Made by a program: the position numbers and the translations under genes
Part shown: piece after piece, positions 1-11,930 of the stretch
Position numbering within the stretch: position 1 is the first letter of the stretch
How the letters are laid out: each line of letters starts with the position of its first letter
The notes under the pieces: model-generated
What the model saw: only the letters and a program-made list of their open reading frames with translations
Databases searched by the model: none
Told to the model about the DNA's origin: nothing
Origin: Maribacter sp.
GTDB taxonomy: Bacteria; Bacteroidota; Bacteroidia; Flavobacteriales; Flavobacteriaceae
Reading direction: 5' to 3'
Assembly (NCBI GenBank): GCA_024643345.1
Contig: JAHENB010000001.1
Coordinates: 26,856 to 90,855 of the forward strand
Length of the DNA: 64,000 nt

Positions 1-30
1 TTTTTTTTGAATTTTTAATTTAATGCACAC

Positions 31-3000
31 ATGAAAAAGATTTATTTGTTAGTAACCCTGGTCTTTGGACTTTTGATCGTTTCCTGCAGTAATAAAAGGG
101 AAGGTAATCCCAAAGTATTGGTTTTTTCGAATACTATGGGCTTTAAACATGCTTCCATTCCTGCCGGAATGGCGGCCGTCCAGAAATTGGGAGATGAAAA
201 CGGTTTTGAAGTAGATACGACCAAGAGCCCCGAAATGTTCAATGAAGATAGCCTGAAACAGTATTCCGCCATCATATTTTTGAGTACCACAGGGAACATT
301 TTGGATGCCAAACAAGAAGCGGCATTTGAACGATATATCCAGGCCGGCGGCGGTTTTGTGGGCATTCATGCCGCTGCGGATACCGAATACGATTGGGGCT
401 GGTACAACAAGTTGGTCGGTGCACAGTTTCAAAGCCATCCTTCCGGTACCCCGGAAGCCGATTTCATCATTAAGGATAAAAATTTTATCGCTACAAAATT
501 TTTTACCGATACCGTATGGCACCGCACCGATGAACTGTACAATTACAAAAATATCAATCCAGACGTTCATGTGCTGATGACCCTTGACGAATCAACATAC
601 CAGGGAGGCACCAATGGGGATTTCCACCCGATTGCCTGGTACCACGATTTTGATGGAGGGAGGGCCTTCTATACCGGAGCGGGACATACCGATGCCAGCT
701 ATACCGAAGATTTGTTCTTAAAACATTTATTGGGAGGTATCGAATACGCCATAGGGAAGAACGAAAATTTGGACTATTCGAAGGCCGTTACCCAGATTCC
801 TCCCGATATGAACCGGTTTTCCAAGGTTCCTTTGGTGGGCGGTGAATTTTTTGAGCCCACGGAAATGACCATATTGCCGAACAACGATGTGCTGATCGCC
901 CAACGAAGGGGAGAGATCATGTTGTACAAAGCAGATAGCAAGGAGCTTACCCAGGTGGCCGCTTTGGATGTCTATTCAAAAACCCTCAATACCCCTGGCG
1001 TGAATGCCGAGGAAGGGGTTATGGGCCTTCAAAAAGATCCCGATTATGCGACCAACCATTGGATCTATGTATACTATGCCCCAACCGGAGATGAATGGGT
1101 GAACCGATTATCAAGATTTAAATATGAGAACGGTGTTTTTGACTTGGCATCGGAACAGGTGATCCTGGATGTAGCGAGCCAAAGGGAAATTTGCTGCCAT
1201 ACGGGTGGATCGATCGCATTTGGCCCCGGGAACCTATTGTATCTGTCGGCAGGGGACAATTCAACGCCTTTTAATGAGAAAGGCGAGAAATATGTCAATA
1301 ACGGCTATGCACCATTGAACGATACTCCCGGCCATGAGCAATTCGATGCACGGCGTTCCTCGGGCAATACCAACGATCTTCGCGGTAAAATCATGAGGAT
1401 CAAGGTGAACGAAGATGGCAGCTATGATATACCCGAAGGCAATCTATTTCCTGTAGGGATGGAAAAAACGCGTCCGGAAATTTATACCATGGGCCATCGA
1501 AATCCCTACCGTATTTCGGTAGATCCCAAAAAAGGATATCTGTACTGGGGCGAAGTGGGTCCGGATGCCCGTGATGATTCTTTGGCCACCCGTGGACCAA
1601 GAGGCTATGATGAAATGAACCAGGCCCGTGCGGCGGGTAACTTTGGATGGCCATTGTTCATCGGGAACAACAAGCCTTACCATGCCTATAATTATGAAAC
1701 CGGTGAAAACGGTCCCTCGTTCGATCCCGAAAAACCCATCAATGATTCAAGGAACAATACAGGCTTAAGGGAGTTACCCCCGGCCCAACCCGCCTATGTT
1801 TACTACCCCTATGTAGATACCCAGGATTTTCCCCAAGTGGGATCTGGAAGTAGGAACGCGATGGCCGGCCCTACCTATTATTCCGATATGTATCCCAATG
1901 GTGGCGGGCTACCTTCTTATTATGATGGCAAGGTGATCATTTATGACTGGATGCGCGGTTGGATGATGGCCGTTACCCTGTTTGAAGATGGTACATTCAA
2001 TAAAATGGAACCCTTTGCCTCCGATATCAAATTGAACAATTTGATCGATATGGAAATGGGCCCTGATGGAAGGGTATACCTATTGGAATATGGGAGTGGA
2101 TGGTTCTCTAAAAACGACGATTCGGGTCTAAGCTATATCGAATATAACGGAGGCAACAGGCCCCCGGTTATCGATAATATGATCGTGGATAAGACCACCG
2201 GTAAATTTCCAATGACCGTAAACGCTAAGGTTGTGGCCGTGGACTTGGAAAATGACCCGGTTAGTTATGTATGGGATCTTGGTAATGGGGAAACCAAAGA
2301 AACGACAGAACCTGAAATATCCTATACCTACAATAATGCAGGAGAATATAATCTGGCCGTTGAGGCCAAGGATGATAAAAATGCGGCGGCTAATAGCAAT
2401 GCAACCCCTATTGTGGTTGGCAACAGCAGACCGGAAATCGCTATTGACCTTCAAGGTGGAAATTCTTCCTTCTTCATTGCTGGTGTACCCGTAAAATATA
2501 AGGTCACGGTAACCGATCCCGATGGAAATGAGGACATAGACCCCGCCAATATTTTTGTCTCCGTCGATTATTTGGAAGGGATGGATGAGGTGAACAAATC
2601 CTTGGGGCACCAACAGGTATCGGCTGCAGTGACAGGCAAAGCACTGACCTTAGGGTTAGATTGCAAAACCTGCCATAAGGAAGCGGAGGCCTCCATTGGG
2701 CCCAATTATACCGATGTCGCCCAAAAGTACAAAGATGACCGAAGGGCCACCGGCTATCTGCAAAGGAAAATCATCAACGGAGGTTCCGGTGTATGGGGAG
2801 ATGTGGTAATGCCGGCCCATCCGAAAGTCACCATGGATGAAGCTAGGCAAATAGCCCTTTATATTAGGTCTTTGGCCGATACCGGGGTCAAACAGAAATC
2901 GCTGCCATTGGCCGGAACGTTGGTGCCACAGCCCTCACCTACAGATAATGTTATGGTGCTCACGGCGAGCTATACCGATCAGGGCAATAATGGGGTCCGC

Positions 3001-3435
3001 CCATTGACTGGGGTAAACTCCATCAATTTAAGGGGCAGTACCGTACCGTTTTCCAGTGCTACCAAAGCCCAAGGATTTTCACCTGTCTCATTTGGGGGAA
3101 TGAATTTATTGCTTTTACCCGATACAGGCGGTTGGTTTGCCATGGACGATATCGATTTAAAAGGGGTAAACTCGGCCATGATCACCGCAAGTTGGAGAAC
3201 GGCGCCCATAGCGGGCGTTGATTTTGAAATGCGCTTGAACGCCCCTGATGGGGAATTGTTGGGAAGGGGCAGCATGCCGACCCCAGTGGCAGGACAGACC
3301 GGGGGAATGGTGACGATCAATTTAGATAAACCAATGGATGTAAAGGCCAGGGAAATCTATTTTGTCTATACCCCGAAAGAAGGGGAAGCACCCGGAACAA
3401 TAGCACTGAGTAACGTGAAGTTCAATGGGAAATAG
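31..3435 (+). CDS. ThuA / PQQ-type sugar dehydrogenase / PKD / cytochrome c multidomain lipoprotein
   Basis: A 1134-residue exported lipoprotein with lipobox IVSC at Cys19. The order of domains is: ThuA-like (about 27-240, with GIHAAADTEYDW and GAGHTDAS motifs), a glucose/sorbosone dehydrogenase-type six-bladed propeller (about 265-690), a PKD-like beta domain (about 705-790), a c-type cytochrome with haem motif CKTCH at 878-882 and likely axial Met927 in VVMPAH, and a C-terminal beta sandwich (about 1000-1134) resembling a carbohydrate-binding module. In this family the propeller oxidises sugars or sugar alcohols with PQQ, and the fused cytochrome would take the electrons; ThuA domains belong to disaccharide utilisation. 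Substrate is unknown. It is transcribed alone and closed by a terminator. The start is the only ATG that gives a signal peptide. Confidence 0.9.
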   Translation: MKKIYLLVTLVFGLLIVSCSNKREGNPKVLVFSNTMGFKHASIPAGMAAVQKLGDENGFEVDTTKSPEMFNEDSLKQYSAIIFLSTTGNILDAKQEAAFERYIQAGGGFVGIHAAADTEYDWGWYNKLVGAQFQSHPSGTPEADFIIKDKNFIATKFFTDTVWHRTDELYNYKNINPDVHVLMTLDESTYQGGTNGDFHPIAWYHDFDGGRAFYTGAGHTDASYTEDLFLKHLLGGIEYAIGKNENLDYSKAVTQIPPDMNRFSKVPLVGGEFFEPTEMTILPNNDVLIAQRRGEIMLYKADSKELTQVAALDVYSKTLNTPGVNAEEGVMGLQKDPDYATNHWIYVYYAPTGDEWVNRLSRFKYENGVFDLASEQVILDVASQREICCHTGGSIAFGPGNLLYLSAGDNSTPFNEKGEKYVNNGYAPLNDTPGHEQFDARRSSGNTNDLRGKIMRIKVNEDGSYDIPEGNLFPVGMEKTRPEIYTMGHRNPYRISVDPKKGYLYWGEVGPDARDDSLATRGPRGYDEMNQARAAGNFGWPLFIGNNKPYHAYNYETGENGPSFDPEKPINDSRNNTGLRELPPAQPAYVYYPYVDTQDFPQVGSGSRNAMAGPTYYSDMYPNGGGLPSYYDGKVIIYDWMRGWMMAVTLFEDGTFNKMEPFASDIKLNNLIDMEMGPDGRVYLLEYGSGWFSKNDDSGLSYIEYNGGNRPPVIDNMIVDKTTGKFPMTVNAKVVAVDLENDPVSYVWDLGNGETKETTEPEISYTYNNAGEYNLAVEAKDDKNAAANSNATPIVVGNSRPEIAIDLQGGNSSFFIAGVPVKYKVTVTDPDGNEDIDPANIFVSVDYLEGMDEVNKSLGHQQVSAAVTGKALTLGLDCKTCHKEAEASIGPNYTDVAQKYKDDRRATGYLQRKIINGGSGVWGDVVMPAHPKVTMDEARQIALYIRSLADTGVKQKSLPLAGTLVPQPSPTDNVMVLTASYTDQGNNGVRPLTGVNSINLRGSTVPFSSATKAQGFSPVSFGGMNLLLLPDTGGWFAMDDIDLKGVNSAMITASWRTAPIAGVDFEMRLNAPDGELLGRGSMPTPVAGQTGGMVTINLDKPMDVKAREIYFVYTPKEGEAPGTIALSNVKFNGK

Positions 3436-3463
3436 TGTGCCTATCAAAAAAAATCGGATCAAC

Positions 3464-3498
3464 AAAGGCTTACCAATTATGGTGAGCCTTTTTTTTTG
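3464..3498 (+). terminator. Rho-independent terminator after the ThuA/PQQ lipoprotein gene
   Basis: An 11-bp stem (3464-3474 with 3481-3491, one G-T pair) around a 6-nt loop is followed by a run of T to 3498. It lies 29 bp after the stop codon. Confidence 0.9.
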
Positions 3499-3537
3499 GA
3501 CTGGCATACCATAAAACCTAAAATTACGACACCCCTA

Positions 3538-4578
<1,041 letters not shown>

Positions 4579-4631
4579 GGTATAATGTTCGGATATTATC
4601 TCAGTTCTTGGAAATTTTTCAAATAAAAGCA

Positions 4632-6512
4632 CTATCGATCAATGGTCAGCATAATGGCGGAATCCCCGGGCATCTCCAGAAACCCATTTGATAGGTCGAC
4701 CGTTTTTTCGGTCAGTACATCCAGACCAACCTTGGCATCCCGAAGCTGTTCGGCAAAACGATCCAAATCTATTTTGACGCTCTTGGGGTTCTTGTTAAAA
4801 ATAGACATTACGGTAGTCGTCGCATCGTATCGGAACATGGTGTAGACCTCCTTCAACGGTGCGTAATGTCGTAAAGTACCGTTCTGCAAGGCCGTTGTTT
4901 TTTTTCTGAATTGGGCCAGTTTCCTGACCATATTCTTGACCGTCCGTTGTTCCTCGTTTAGTCCTTTCCCCGTAAAAGCATTGGCCAAATCCCCTTTCCA
5001 GCCCCCGGGCATATCAGAGCGTATCAGCCCATGATCGCTGCTGTTTATTTTGTTGCCCATTAAAACTTCCGTGCCATAGAAAATCTGTGGGATACCCCTT
5101 GTCGTGAATAAATACACGAGGCCCATTTTGAAGCGATCGATCTTGCCATGTACCTGATCGATGAAGCGGGGCATATCATGATTGTCCAAGAACACTACCA
5201 AATTAAAGGGATCTGGATAAAGAAAGTCATTCGCCAACATTTCATAAATTGGGTCGAGCGACTCTAGCTGTGGTTGTATTTCTTTGTTGAGCGATTCGGT
5301 TAAAGCAAATTGCAATGGAAAATCGAACAACGAAGGCAAATGGGACACGTAACCGTTCTTATTACGTTTTCCCGCCTGCCATCTTGAGACAATAGCCGGA
5401 TTAATCGACCATTCTTCGCCCACAATATTAAAATGGGGATATTCCTCCATGATGCGCTTCGACCATTCGGTCATGAATCCAGGATCGGGATAGGTGTATG
5501 TATCCTGTCTTATGCCGCCCAAATCGGCATATTCAATCCACCAAATCGAATTTTGGATCAAATAGTTCGCCAGAAGCGGATTTTTTTGGTTCAGATCGGG
5601 CATAGTGGGCACAAACCACCCATCGGAAAGCAATTCGATATCCGATTTTGTGGCGTAGGGATCGGATAAGCTTACCCTTTTATGGGAAGTCAGTGGTTTA
5701 TCCTGGTCGCCTTGAAAGTTATACCAATCCGGGGTAGGTTCGTCCCCTGTCCACCAATGGTAGAGGCCACAATGGTTGACGATCAAATCCATGATGATCT
5801 TGATGCCCCTTTTTTTTGCTTCGGCAGAAAGCCTAAGATAATCTTCATTTGTGCCAAAACGAGGGTCTACCTTGTAGTAATCGGTAGTGGCGTAGCCATG
5901 GTACGAATAGTTTGGCATATCGTTTTCCAGAACGGGGTTGATCCATAGTGCCGTGAAGCCCATGTCTTCAAGATAATCCAGATGATCGATGATGCCTTGT
6001 ATGTCTCCCCCATGCCGGCCCCCTTTTGCCTTGCGATTTGGTTTTTCCCGCATCCCCCTACTAAGATTATTGGTATCATCCCCGTTGGCAAATCGGTCGG
6101 GCGTGATCAAATACATGATATCCTTATTCGAAAACCCATCACGAATCCGGGATTCAGGTTCCCTTTGCCTCAGTTCGTAGGCATAGGTAAAAACGGTTTC
6201 CCCATTTCGATTGAATTCAATGGTAAAAATACCCGGCCGGGCATCAGGGGCAATGCTCAGATTTAAGAACAAGTAATTAGCATTTTCAACAGTGATGACG
6301 CCTTCGAGAAAAACGCTCTCGTGCTCGATCGAGGGAGAAAGATCTTGAATGTGGTCGCCATGCACCAAAAGCTGAAGATGAGGGTGGTGCATCCCTGTCC
6401 ACCAGGAACCTGGCTCGATCCGATCGATAATCATTTTTTTTTGGGCAAACAAAGGCAGCAATATTAAAATGAAGACCAATGTATTTACATTTTTTAATAT
6501 TCCCACTTTCAT
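4632..6512 (-). CDS. Secreted GH13 alpha-amylase family enzyme (cyclomaltodextrinase/neopullulanase-like)
   Basis: A 626-residue alpha-glucan hydrolase. After a signal peptide (about 1-24, ending in LLPLFAQ) there is an N-terminal beta domain of the cyclomaltodextrinase type (about 25-120), the catalytic barrel, and a C-terminal beta domain. The four GH13 regions are present: [14 protein letters not shown] with nucleophile Asp337, VGEEW with acid/base Glu366, and DNHD with Asp446. It should act on malto-oligosaccharides or cyclodextrins in the periplasm, like SusA of Bacteroides, but no SusC/D pair is next to it. The frame extends to 6584; the ATG at 6512 gives the signal peptide and is preferred. 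Confidence 0.9.
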   Translation of the reverse strand: MKVGILKNVNTLVFILILLPLFAQKKMIIDRIEPGSWWTGMHHPHLQLLVHGDHIQDLSPSIEHESVFLEGVITVENANYLFLNLSIAPDARPGIFTIEFNRNGETVFTYAYELRQREPESRIRDGFSNKDIMYLITPDRFANGDDTNNLSRGMREKPNRKAKGGRHGGDIQGIIDHLDYLEDMGFTALWINPVLENDMPNYSYHGYATTDYYKVDPRFGTNEDYLRLSAEAKKRGIKIIMDLIVNHCGLYHWWTGDEPTPDWYNFQGDQDKPLTSHKRVSLSDPYATKSDIELLSDGWFVPTMPDLNQKNPLLANYLIQNSIWWIEYADLGGIRQDTYTYPDPGFMTEWSKRIMEEYPHFNIVGEEWSINPAIVSRWQAGKRNKNGYVSHLPSLFDFPLQFALTESLNKEIQPQLESLDPIYEMLANDFLYPDPFNLVVFLDNHDMPRFIDQVHGKIDRFKMGLVYLFTTRGIPQIFYGTEVLMGNKINSSDHGLIRSDMPGGWKGDLANAFTGKGLNEEQRTVKNMVRKLAQFRKKTTALQNGTLRHYAPLKEVYTMFRYDATTTVMSIFNKNPKSVKIDLDRFAEQLRDAKVGLDVLTEKTVDLSNGFLEMPGDSAIMLTIDR

Positions 6513-6917
6513 CGATGCGTTTATTTGGAAGGTAACAAATCTTATCCAATTTTTTGCTTCCGATATAAAAATCACGATCGACATTAAGCTTTGCGGTATG
6601 CCTTTTTAAGATTTTCATTTACCATTCCAAAGTAGGGCCGATACACAAATTCTTTTTCTAAAAATGAAGTTGTAAGGGCAATTCCAAACCCTTGTCCCTA
6701 TTGCCGAACCGATAGGTGATTTGGTTGGCATACTATTATATTCAAATACAGGAATAAGAGCGTTCCTGGATATTGGCTAAAACGGCTCGAACTACATCAA
6801 AAATATCCTATAAAAATTCAATCATACATTTCAAAAAGGTGTCTAGATTGCCTAAATTACTCCTTAGAATATTTACCACGATAACATAACTGGACAGAAA
6901 ATTATTTATCAAAAAAT
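6513..6917. other. 405-bp divergent intergenic region
   Basis: AT-rich region between the divergently transcribed GH13 gene and the BNR propeller gene. It must hold both promoters. I found no exact TAnnTTTG element, no RNA gene and no coding frame with support. Confidence 0.6.
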
Positions 6918-9900
6918 ATGAATATGCCAAAGAACACTATCACCGCCCTCGTGACACTTATTGTCGCCTGTTTTTTTAATATTCCCCTTACCAGTGCGCA
7001 AACCCAAAAAACAAAAGCACTATCGGAAGCAGCGTCCGGTTTGCAATTGCGTGGCATCGGCCCAGCGCTTATGGGCGGCCGTATCGCTGATATTGCGGTA
7101 AACCCGAATGATCGAAGCACATGGTATGTGGCCGTAGGCTCTGGGGGCTTATGGAAAACCATCAATAGCGGTATCTCTTGGAACCCCATTTTTGACGACC
7201 AACCCTCGTATTCCATTGGTTCGATAACGATTGACCCAAACAATACGGATGTGGTTTGGGTAGGAACTGGAGAAAACGTAAGTGGCCGTCATGTGGCTTG
7301 GGGCGACGGGGTATATCGCAGTGTTGATGGGGGCAGTACGTGGCAGCAAATGGGACTTACAACATCGGAACACATTGGTAAAATTTTGGTAGACCCTAGA
7401 AATAGCGATGTGATATTTGTCGCTGCAGAAGGGCCGTTGTGGGCTTCCGGTGGCGAACGCGGATTATATAAGTCAAAGGATGGTGGCAAAACATGGGGAC
7501 TGGTTCTTGAAATCGATAAAAATACCGGTGTAACCGATGTGGAATTCGACCCATCAAATCCCGATGTACTCTATGCAGCGGCTTATCAGCGCCGAAGACA
7601 GACTTGGTCGCTTTTGGCAGGGGGCCCCAAATCAGGAATTTACAAATCAACCGATAATGGGGCCACCTGGCGACAGATCAAAACGGGTTTGCCAAAGGGA
7701 GATATCGGAAAAATAGGTCTGGCGGTAACTCCGGCCAATCCTTATTTGGTCTATGCCACCATTGAGGCAAGCGATGAGGAAAAGGGTTTTTATCGCTCAT
7801 TGGACAAAGGGGAAAGTTGGGAGAAACAAAACAGTTATATTTCCGGAGGAACCGGCCCCCACTACTACCAAGAAATCGAGGCGTCCCCTGAAAATCCCGA
7901 TTTGGTGTATCAGATGGATGTTTTTATCCAGGTTACGCGAGATGGGGGTAAGCAATTCCGGATTTTGGGAACGGGTCGTGAAAAACACAGTGATAATCAT
8001 GCACTGTGGATCGATGCTGAAAACGGCAAGCATCTACTGGCAGGGACCGATGGCGGACTATATGAATCTTTTGACGAGGGCACCACGTGGCGACATTTTC
8101 CGAACCTTCCCATATCGCAGTTCTACAAGCTGGGACTCGACAATGCCGAACCATTTTACAATATTGTAGGCGGGGCACAAGATCTCGGCACATTGATCGG
8201 TCCTTCACGGACCATGAATACCGAGGGAGTACGAAATCAGGATTGGTATGTACCATTAGGGGCCGACGGTTACGACGCGGCCTTTGACCCCAAAGATCCA
8301 AATATCGTTTATATGGAAATTCAACAAGGGCTGCTACATCGTTTGGACAGGCGCAGTGAAGAGGTATTGAATATCCAACCCCAAGCGGTGCCCGGTGAGG
8401 CGCCCGATAGATGGAATTGGGACAGCCCCATATTGATCAGTCCGCATAACAACGATCGCCTGTATTTTGGATCCCAACGGGTATGGCGTAGTGAGAATAA
8501 GGGTAATTCATGGGCGCCCATAAGCCAAGACCTAACGACCGATACGAACCGCTACGAGTTGGAAACCATGGACGGTCGGGTCTGGAGTTCCGATGCTTTA
8601 TACGATACGGGCGCTATGTCTAAATATGCGACACTGACCTCCATCGAGGAATCCCCAAAAGTCGAAGGGCTGCTCTACACCGGTTCGGATGATGGGATGA
8701 TTCATGTAAGCGAGGATGGTGGCCAGAATTGGCGAAAGAGTGGCGCACTTCCCAATGTACGGGCACGTTCCTTTATCAATGATATTGAGGCGTCGCGTCA
8801 TGATGCCAGTACGCTTTTTGCCATTGCGGATTCACATAAGTTCGGCGATTTCAGTCCGTATATCTTTATGAGCAGGGATCGTGGAAACACTTGGAAATCG
8901 ATTTCCGGCGATTTGCCTTCCGGTACTATTGTGTGGGTTTTGAAACAGGATCATATCAATGAAAACCTACTTTTAATAGGAACCGAATATGGCATTTATT
9001 TTTCTCCCAATATGGGACAGAACTGGATTAAGTTGGATGGTGGAGTGCCTACCATCTCCTTTCGAGATCTGGAATTGCACCAAAGGGACAACGATTTGGT
9101 AGGGGCCTCTTTTGGCCGTGGTTTTTATGTATTGGATGATTACTCCCCATTGAGGGAGCTCAGTAATGCAATAAACAAAAAGGCGAACACGCTTTTTTCT
9201 GTAAGGGACGCTTGGTGGTATATTCCCAGCGTACCGATGCAGGCCAAAGGGATGCCTAGTCAGGGTACCACAAGTTTTGTTACCGATAATCCACCTTTTG
9301 GGGCTGTTTTCACCTATTATTTAAACGAATTGCCCACCACGGCGAAGGAACAACGCAAGGATTCCGAAAAAGCGTTGCGGGAAAAGAATATGAGCATTCC
9401 TTTTCCCGGTTGGGAGCGTCTGAAAGAAGAATCCAATGAAAATGAACCCCAGTTATTGCTCTTGGTCCGTGATGCCAATGGCAATGCAATTCGATGGATA
9501 AAAGGTACGGCCAAGAAGGGATTGCACCGTACGAATTGGGATTTAAGACTTCCAGCACCCGATCCGGTCGACTTGACCGAGCCCGATTTCAAACCGCCAT
9601 GGGCCAGTGATGCCGAAGGTCCCTTGGCTGCCCCTGGAAAATACACGGTAGAACTATTTGTTGTCCAAAATGGAAAATTACAATCCCAGGGAGCCGCGCA
9701 AGAGTTTATGGTCAGGCCCGTAGCAAATATGGTTGAGGGCACAGATTATAATGCGGTGGCCGAATTCCAACAAAGAACCAGTGCGCTTTCTAGGCAGATT
9801 TCGACTGCCGGGAGAAAAATGGGCGAGGCGGGCAATCGGTTACAACACATGAAGGCAGCACTACTGGAAACTCCAAAAGCGACAACCTCACTTTTTGAAG

Positions 9901-10205
9901 GGTTAGAGGGGTTGGACAAAAAACTATCGGGTTTACGAGCACGTTTATACGGCGACCCTATTCGCCAAAGATTCAATGAAGCTACGGTACCTTCCATTCA
10001 ATCGCGTGTTGGAATTGTAGCAAGTAGCCATTGGCAAACACGCCAAAACCCAACAGAAACCCAAAAAATGAACATCGAAATCGGCCAAGCTGATTTTAAA
10101 ACCTTCAAAGAAGATTTGGTCGACTATTTTAATCAACTCGAATCCTTTGAGGCCGCCATGGAGGCCGCCGGGGCACCCTATACGCCGGGACGGAAGATCG
10201 AATAG
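6918..10205 (+). CDS. Very large secreted BNR/sortilin (VPS10)-like beta-propeller protein
   Basis: A 1095-residue exported protein with signal peptide (about 1-28, ending TSAQ). Residues about 40-760 are made of BNR/Asp-box repeats of the form S-x-D-x-G-x-T/S-W; at least seven are clear, including SVDGGSTW, SKDGGKTW, STDNGATW, SLDKGESW, SFDEGTTW, SEDGGQNW and SRDRGNTW, consistent with two stacked propellers as in VPS10/sortilin and xyloglucanase-like folds. Residues about 760-1095 form a C-terminal part with an FlgD/Ig-like segment and a helical stretch. Such proteins are often annotated as glycosyl hydrolases, but no catalytic residues can be assigned here; binding or hydrolysis of a polymer is an inference. 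A second ATG lies two codons downstream. Confidence 0.85.
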   Translation: MNMPKNTITALVTLIVACFFNIPLTSAQTQKTKALSEAASGLQLRGIGPALMGGRIADIAVNPNDRSTWYVAVGSGGLWKTINSGISWNPIFDDQPSYSIGSITIDPNNTDVVWVGTGENVSGRHVAWGDGVYRSVDGGSTWQQMGLTTSEHIGKILVDPRNSDVIFVAAEGPLWASGGERGLYKSKDGGKTWGLVLEIDKNTGVTDVEFDPSNPDVLYAAAYQRRRQTWSLLAGGPKSGIYKSTDNGATWRQIKTGLPKGDIGKIGLAVTPANPYLVYATIEASDEEKGFYRSLDKGESWEKQNSYISGGTGPHYYQEIEASPENPDLVYQMDVFIQVTRDGGKQFRILGTGREKHSDNHALWIDAENGKHLLAGTDGGLYESFDEGTTWRHFPNLPISQFYKLGLDNAEPFYNIVGGAQDLGTLIGPSRTMNTEGVRNQDWYVPLGADGYDAAFDPKDPNIVYMEIQQGLLHRLDRRSEEVLNIQPQAVPGEAPDRWNWDSPILISPHNNDRLYFGSQRVWRSENKGNSWAPISQDLTTDTNRYELETMDGRVWSSDALYDTGAMSKYATLTSIEESPKVEGLLYTGSDDGMIHVSEDGGQNWRKSGALPNVRARSFINDIEASRHDASTLFAIADSHKFGDFSPYIFMSRDRGNTWKSISGDLPSGTIVWVLKQDHINENLLLIGTEYGIYFSPNMGQNWIKLDGGVPTISFRDLELHQRDNDLVGASFGRGFYVLDDYSPLRELSNAINKKANTLFSVRDAWWYIPSVPMQAKGMPSQGTTSFVTDNPPFGAVFTYYLNELPTTAKEQRKDSEKALREKNMSIPFPGWERLKEESNENEPQLLLLVRDANGNAIRWIKGTAKKGLHRTNWDLRLPAPDPVDLTEPDFKPPWASDAEGPLAAPGKYTVELFVVQNGKLQSQGAAQEFMVRPVANMVEGTDYNAVAEFQQRTSALSRQISTAGRKMGEAGNRLQHMKAALLETPKATTSLFEGLEGLDKKLSGLRARLYGDPIRQRFNEATVPSIQSRVGIVASSHWQTRQNPTETQKMNIEIGQADFKTFKEDLVDYFNQLESFEAAMEAAGAPYTPGRKIE

Positions 10206-10283
10206 AAGGCGTTCTCAGTTGAATGATCAAACCTGACCATTATAATTAATCAGATATTTAAAACACCTTTCTTGGAACGGGTT

Positions 10284-11912
10284 TCATTTAATCTCTTCCT
10301 TTTCAACATAAAAATTCCGATCGACTTTAAAAGTACTGGCATTTGGGTCGGCGTTTTCCGTTTTCCATTCTGCCGTTGGATAAAGCCATTGCGCCCCATC
10401 ATCTATAAAAACACGTAGTGGCATCTCAAAACCATCGACCACATGGGTATAACGATATTTGAGCACGTTGCCATCTTCTATTTTATATTCAAAAACAGGA
10501 ATCATGGTAGTTCGAAGGTATTGGTCAAAAACTCTGGAAAGGTTCAGTCCCGATTTTTCGCTGATATAGTTTTCGATTTGTTGGGTGGTGACGGTCTGGT
10601 GGTAAAAATCTTTGTTCAAACCGCGTAGGATCTGACGCCATTTTTCATCATCGTTTACGACTTGCCGAATGGTATGCAGCATACTGGATCCTTTAGAATA
10701 CATGTCGCCACTGCCTTCTTTGTTTACATTGTAATAACCGATGACGGGGCGATCATTCCGTATGTTATTCCTTAATCCTACTTGATATTCATGGCCCGCT
10801 TCCTTGCCGAAATGATACTCTACGTACAAATTCTCACTATAGGAAGTGAAACCCTCGTGTACCCACATATCGGCAATATCCTTATAGGTGATATTATTGG
10901 CGAACCATTCGTGACCGGCTTCATGGATTATGATATAATCGAATTTCAGACCCCAGCCACTGCCCGATAGATCCCGCCCCAAATATCCGTTTTGATATTG
11001 ATTGCCATAGGTAACCGAACTTTGGTGCTCCATGCCCAGATAAGGCACTTCCACCAGTTTAAAACCATCTTTATAGAAGGGGTAGGGGCCGAACCAATGT
11101 TCGAAGGCCTCCATCATCATGGGGGCTTGCTTGAATTGTTCCTTGGCCTTTTCCAGATTGTCCCTAAGTACGTAGTAGTCCATGGTCAAAGGTCCTTGCT
11201 CGCCTTGATATGTTTCCCCGAAATGTGCATAATCGCCTATATTGACATTGACTCCGTAATTGTTGATAGGGTTCGCCACGAACCAGTGGTAGGTGTTGGT
11301 ATCGGTCTGTTCCTCTATTTTACGGAGACGCCCGTTGGAAACATCCATTAAACCTTTGGGCACCGTGACACTGATCAGCATGCTATCGACCTCATCGTAC
11401 ATATGATCTTTATTGGGCCACCAGACACTGGCACCCAGGCCTTGGCACGAAGTGGCAACGAAAGCTTGGCCGTTACTGTCTTTTGACCAAGAGAAACCGC
11501 CATCCCATGGGGCGTTCTTGGCCACTTTTGGATGGCCGGAATAGGTTACGACCACTTCATTGAATTCCCCTTTTTTCTGTGGTTTGTTCAAAGTGACGAA
11601 ATGGGCATTTCCGTTATCCATCACGGAGAGCGCTTGGCCATCTTGGGTTACCTTTTCTATTTTTAAGGGGGGTTGCAGATCAATTTGTAGCAATTGTTTT
11701 TCTTCCAAGACCTTATAGCGAACGGTATTGCTACCTGAAATGAATTTCTGTTCCGGATCTACCTTGATGTCCAAATGATAATAGTTGAGATCCCACCAGC
11801 TCCTTTCGGGGGTGATACTGCCACGTAAGCTGTCTTGTTGGGTAAATTCTTGGCTCTGACAAAGCGTTGCAATGGCCAAAAAGGGCGCTAATAATAGAAA
11901 CTTGGAATTCAT
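10284..11912 (-). CDS. Secreted M1 family zinc aminopeptidase
   Basis: A 542-residue metallopeptidase with signal peptide (about 1-20, ending CQSQ). The zinc-binding HEAGH is at 330-334 and the third ligand Glu353 follows at the expected 18-residue spacing. The exopeptidase motif that is GAMEN in classic M1 enzymes reads GMEHQ, as in many Bacteroidota homologues. It would release N-terminal residues from peptides in the periplasm or outside the cell. It starts 18 bp after the M28 peptidase gene, so the two are likely one transcript for extracellular peptide use. Confidence 0.92.
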   Translation of the reverse strand: MNSKFLLLAPFLAIATLCQSQEFTQQDSLRGSITPERSWWDLNYYHLDIKVDPEQKFISGSNTVRYKVLEEKQLLQIDLQPPLKIEKVTQDGQALSVMDNGNAHFVTLNKPQKKGEFNEVVVTYSGHPKVAKNAPWDGGFSWSKDSNGQAFVATSCQGLGASVWWPNKDHMYDEVDSMLISVTVPKGLMDVSNGRLRKIEEQTDTNTYHWFVANPINNYGVNVNIGDYAHFGETYQGEQGPLTMDYYVLRDNLEKAKEQFKQAPMMMEAFEHWFGPYPFYKDGFKLVEVPYLGMEHQSSVTYGNQYQNGYLGRDLSGSGWGLKFDYIIIHEAGHEWFANNITYKDIADMWVHEGFTSYSENLYVEYHFGKEAGHEYQVGLRNNIRNDRPVIGYYNVNKEGSGDMYSKGSSMLHTIRQVVNDDEKWRQILRGLNKDFYHQTVTTQQIENYISEKSGLNLSRVFDQYLRTTMIPVFEYKIEDGNVLKYRYTHVVDGFEMPLRVFIDDGAQWLYPTAEWKTENADPNASTFKVDRNFYVEKEEIK

Positions 11913-11930
11913 GGGCTGGGTTTTATAAGA

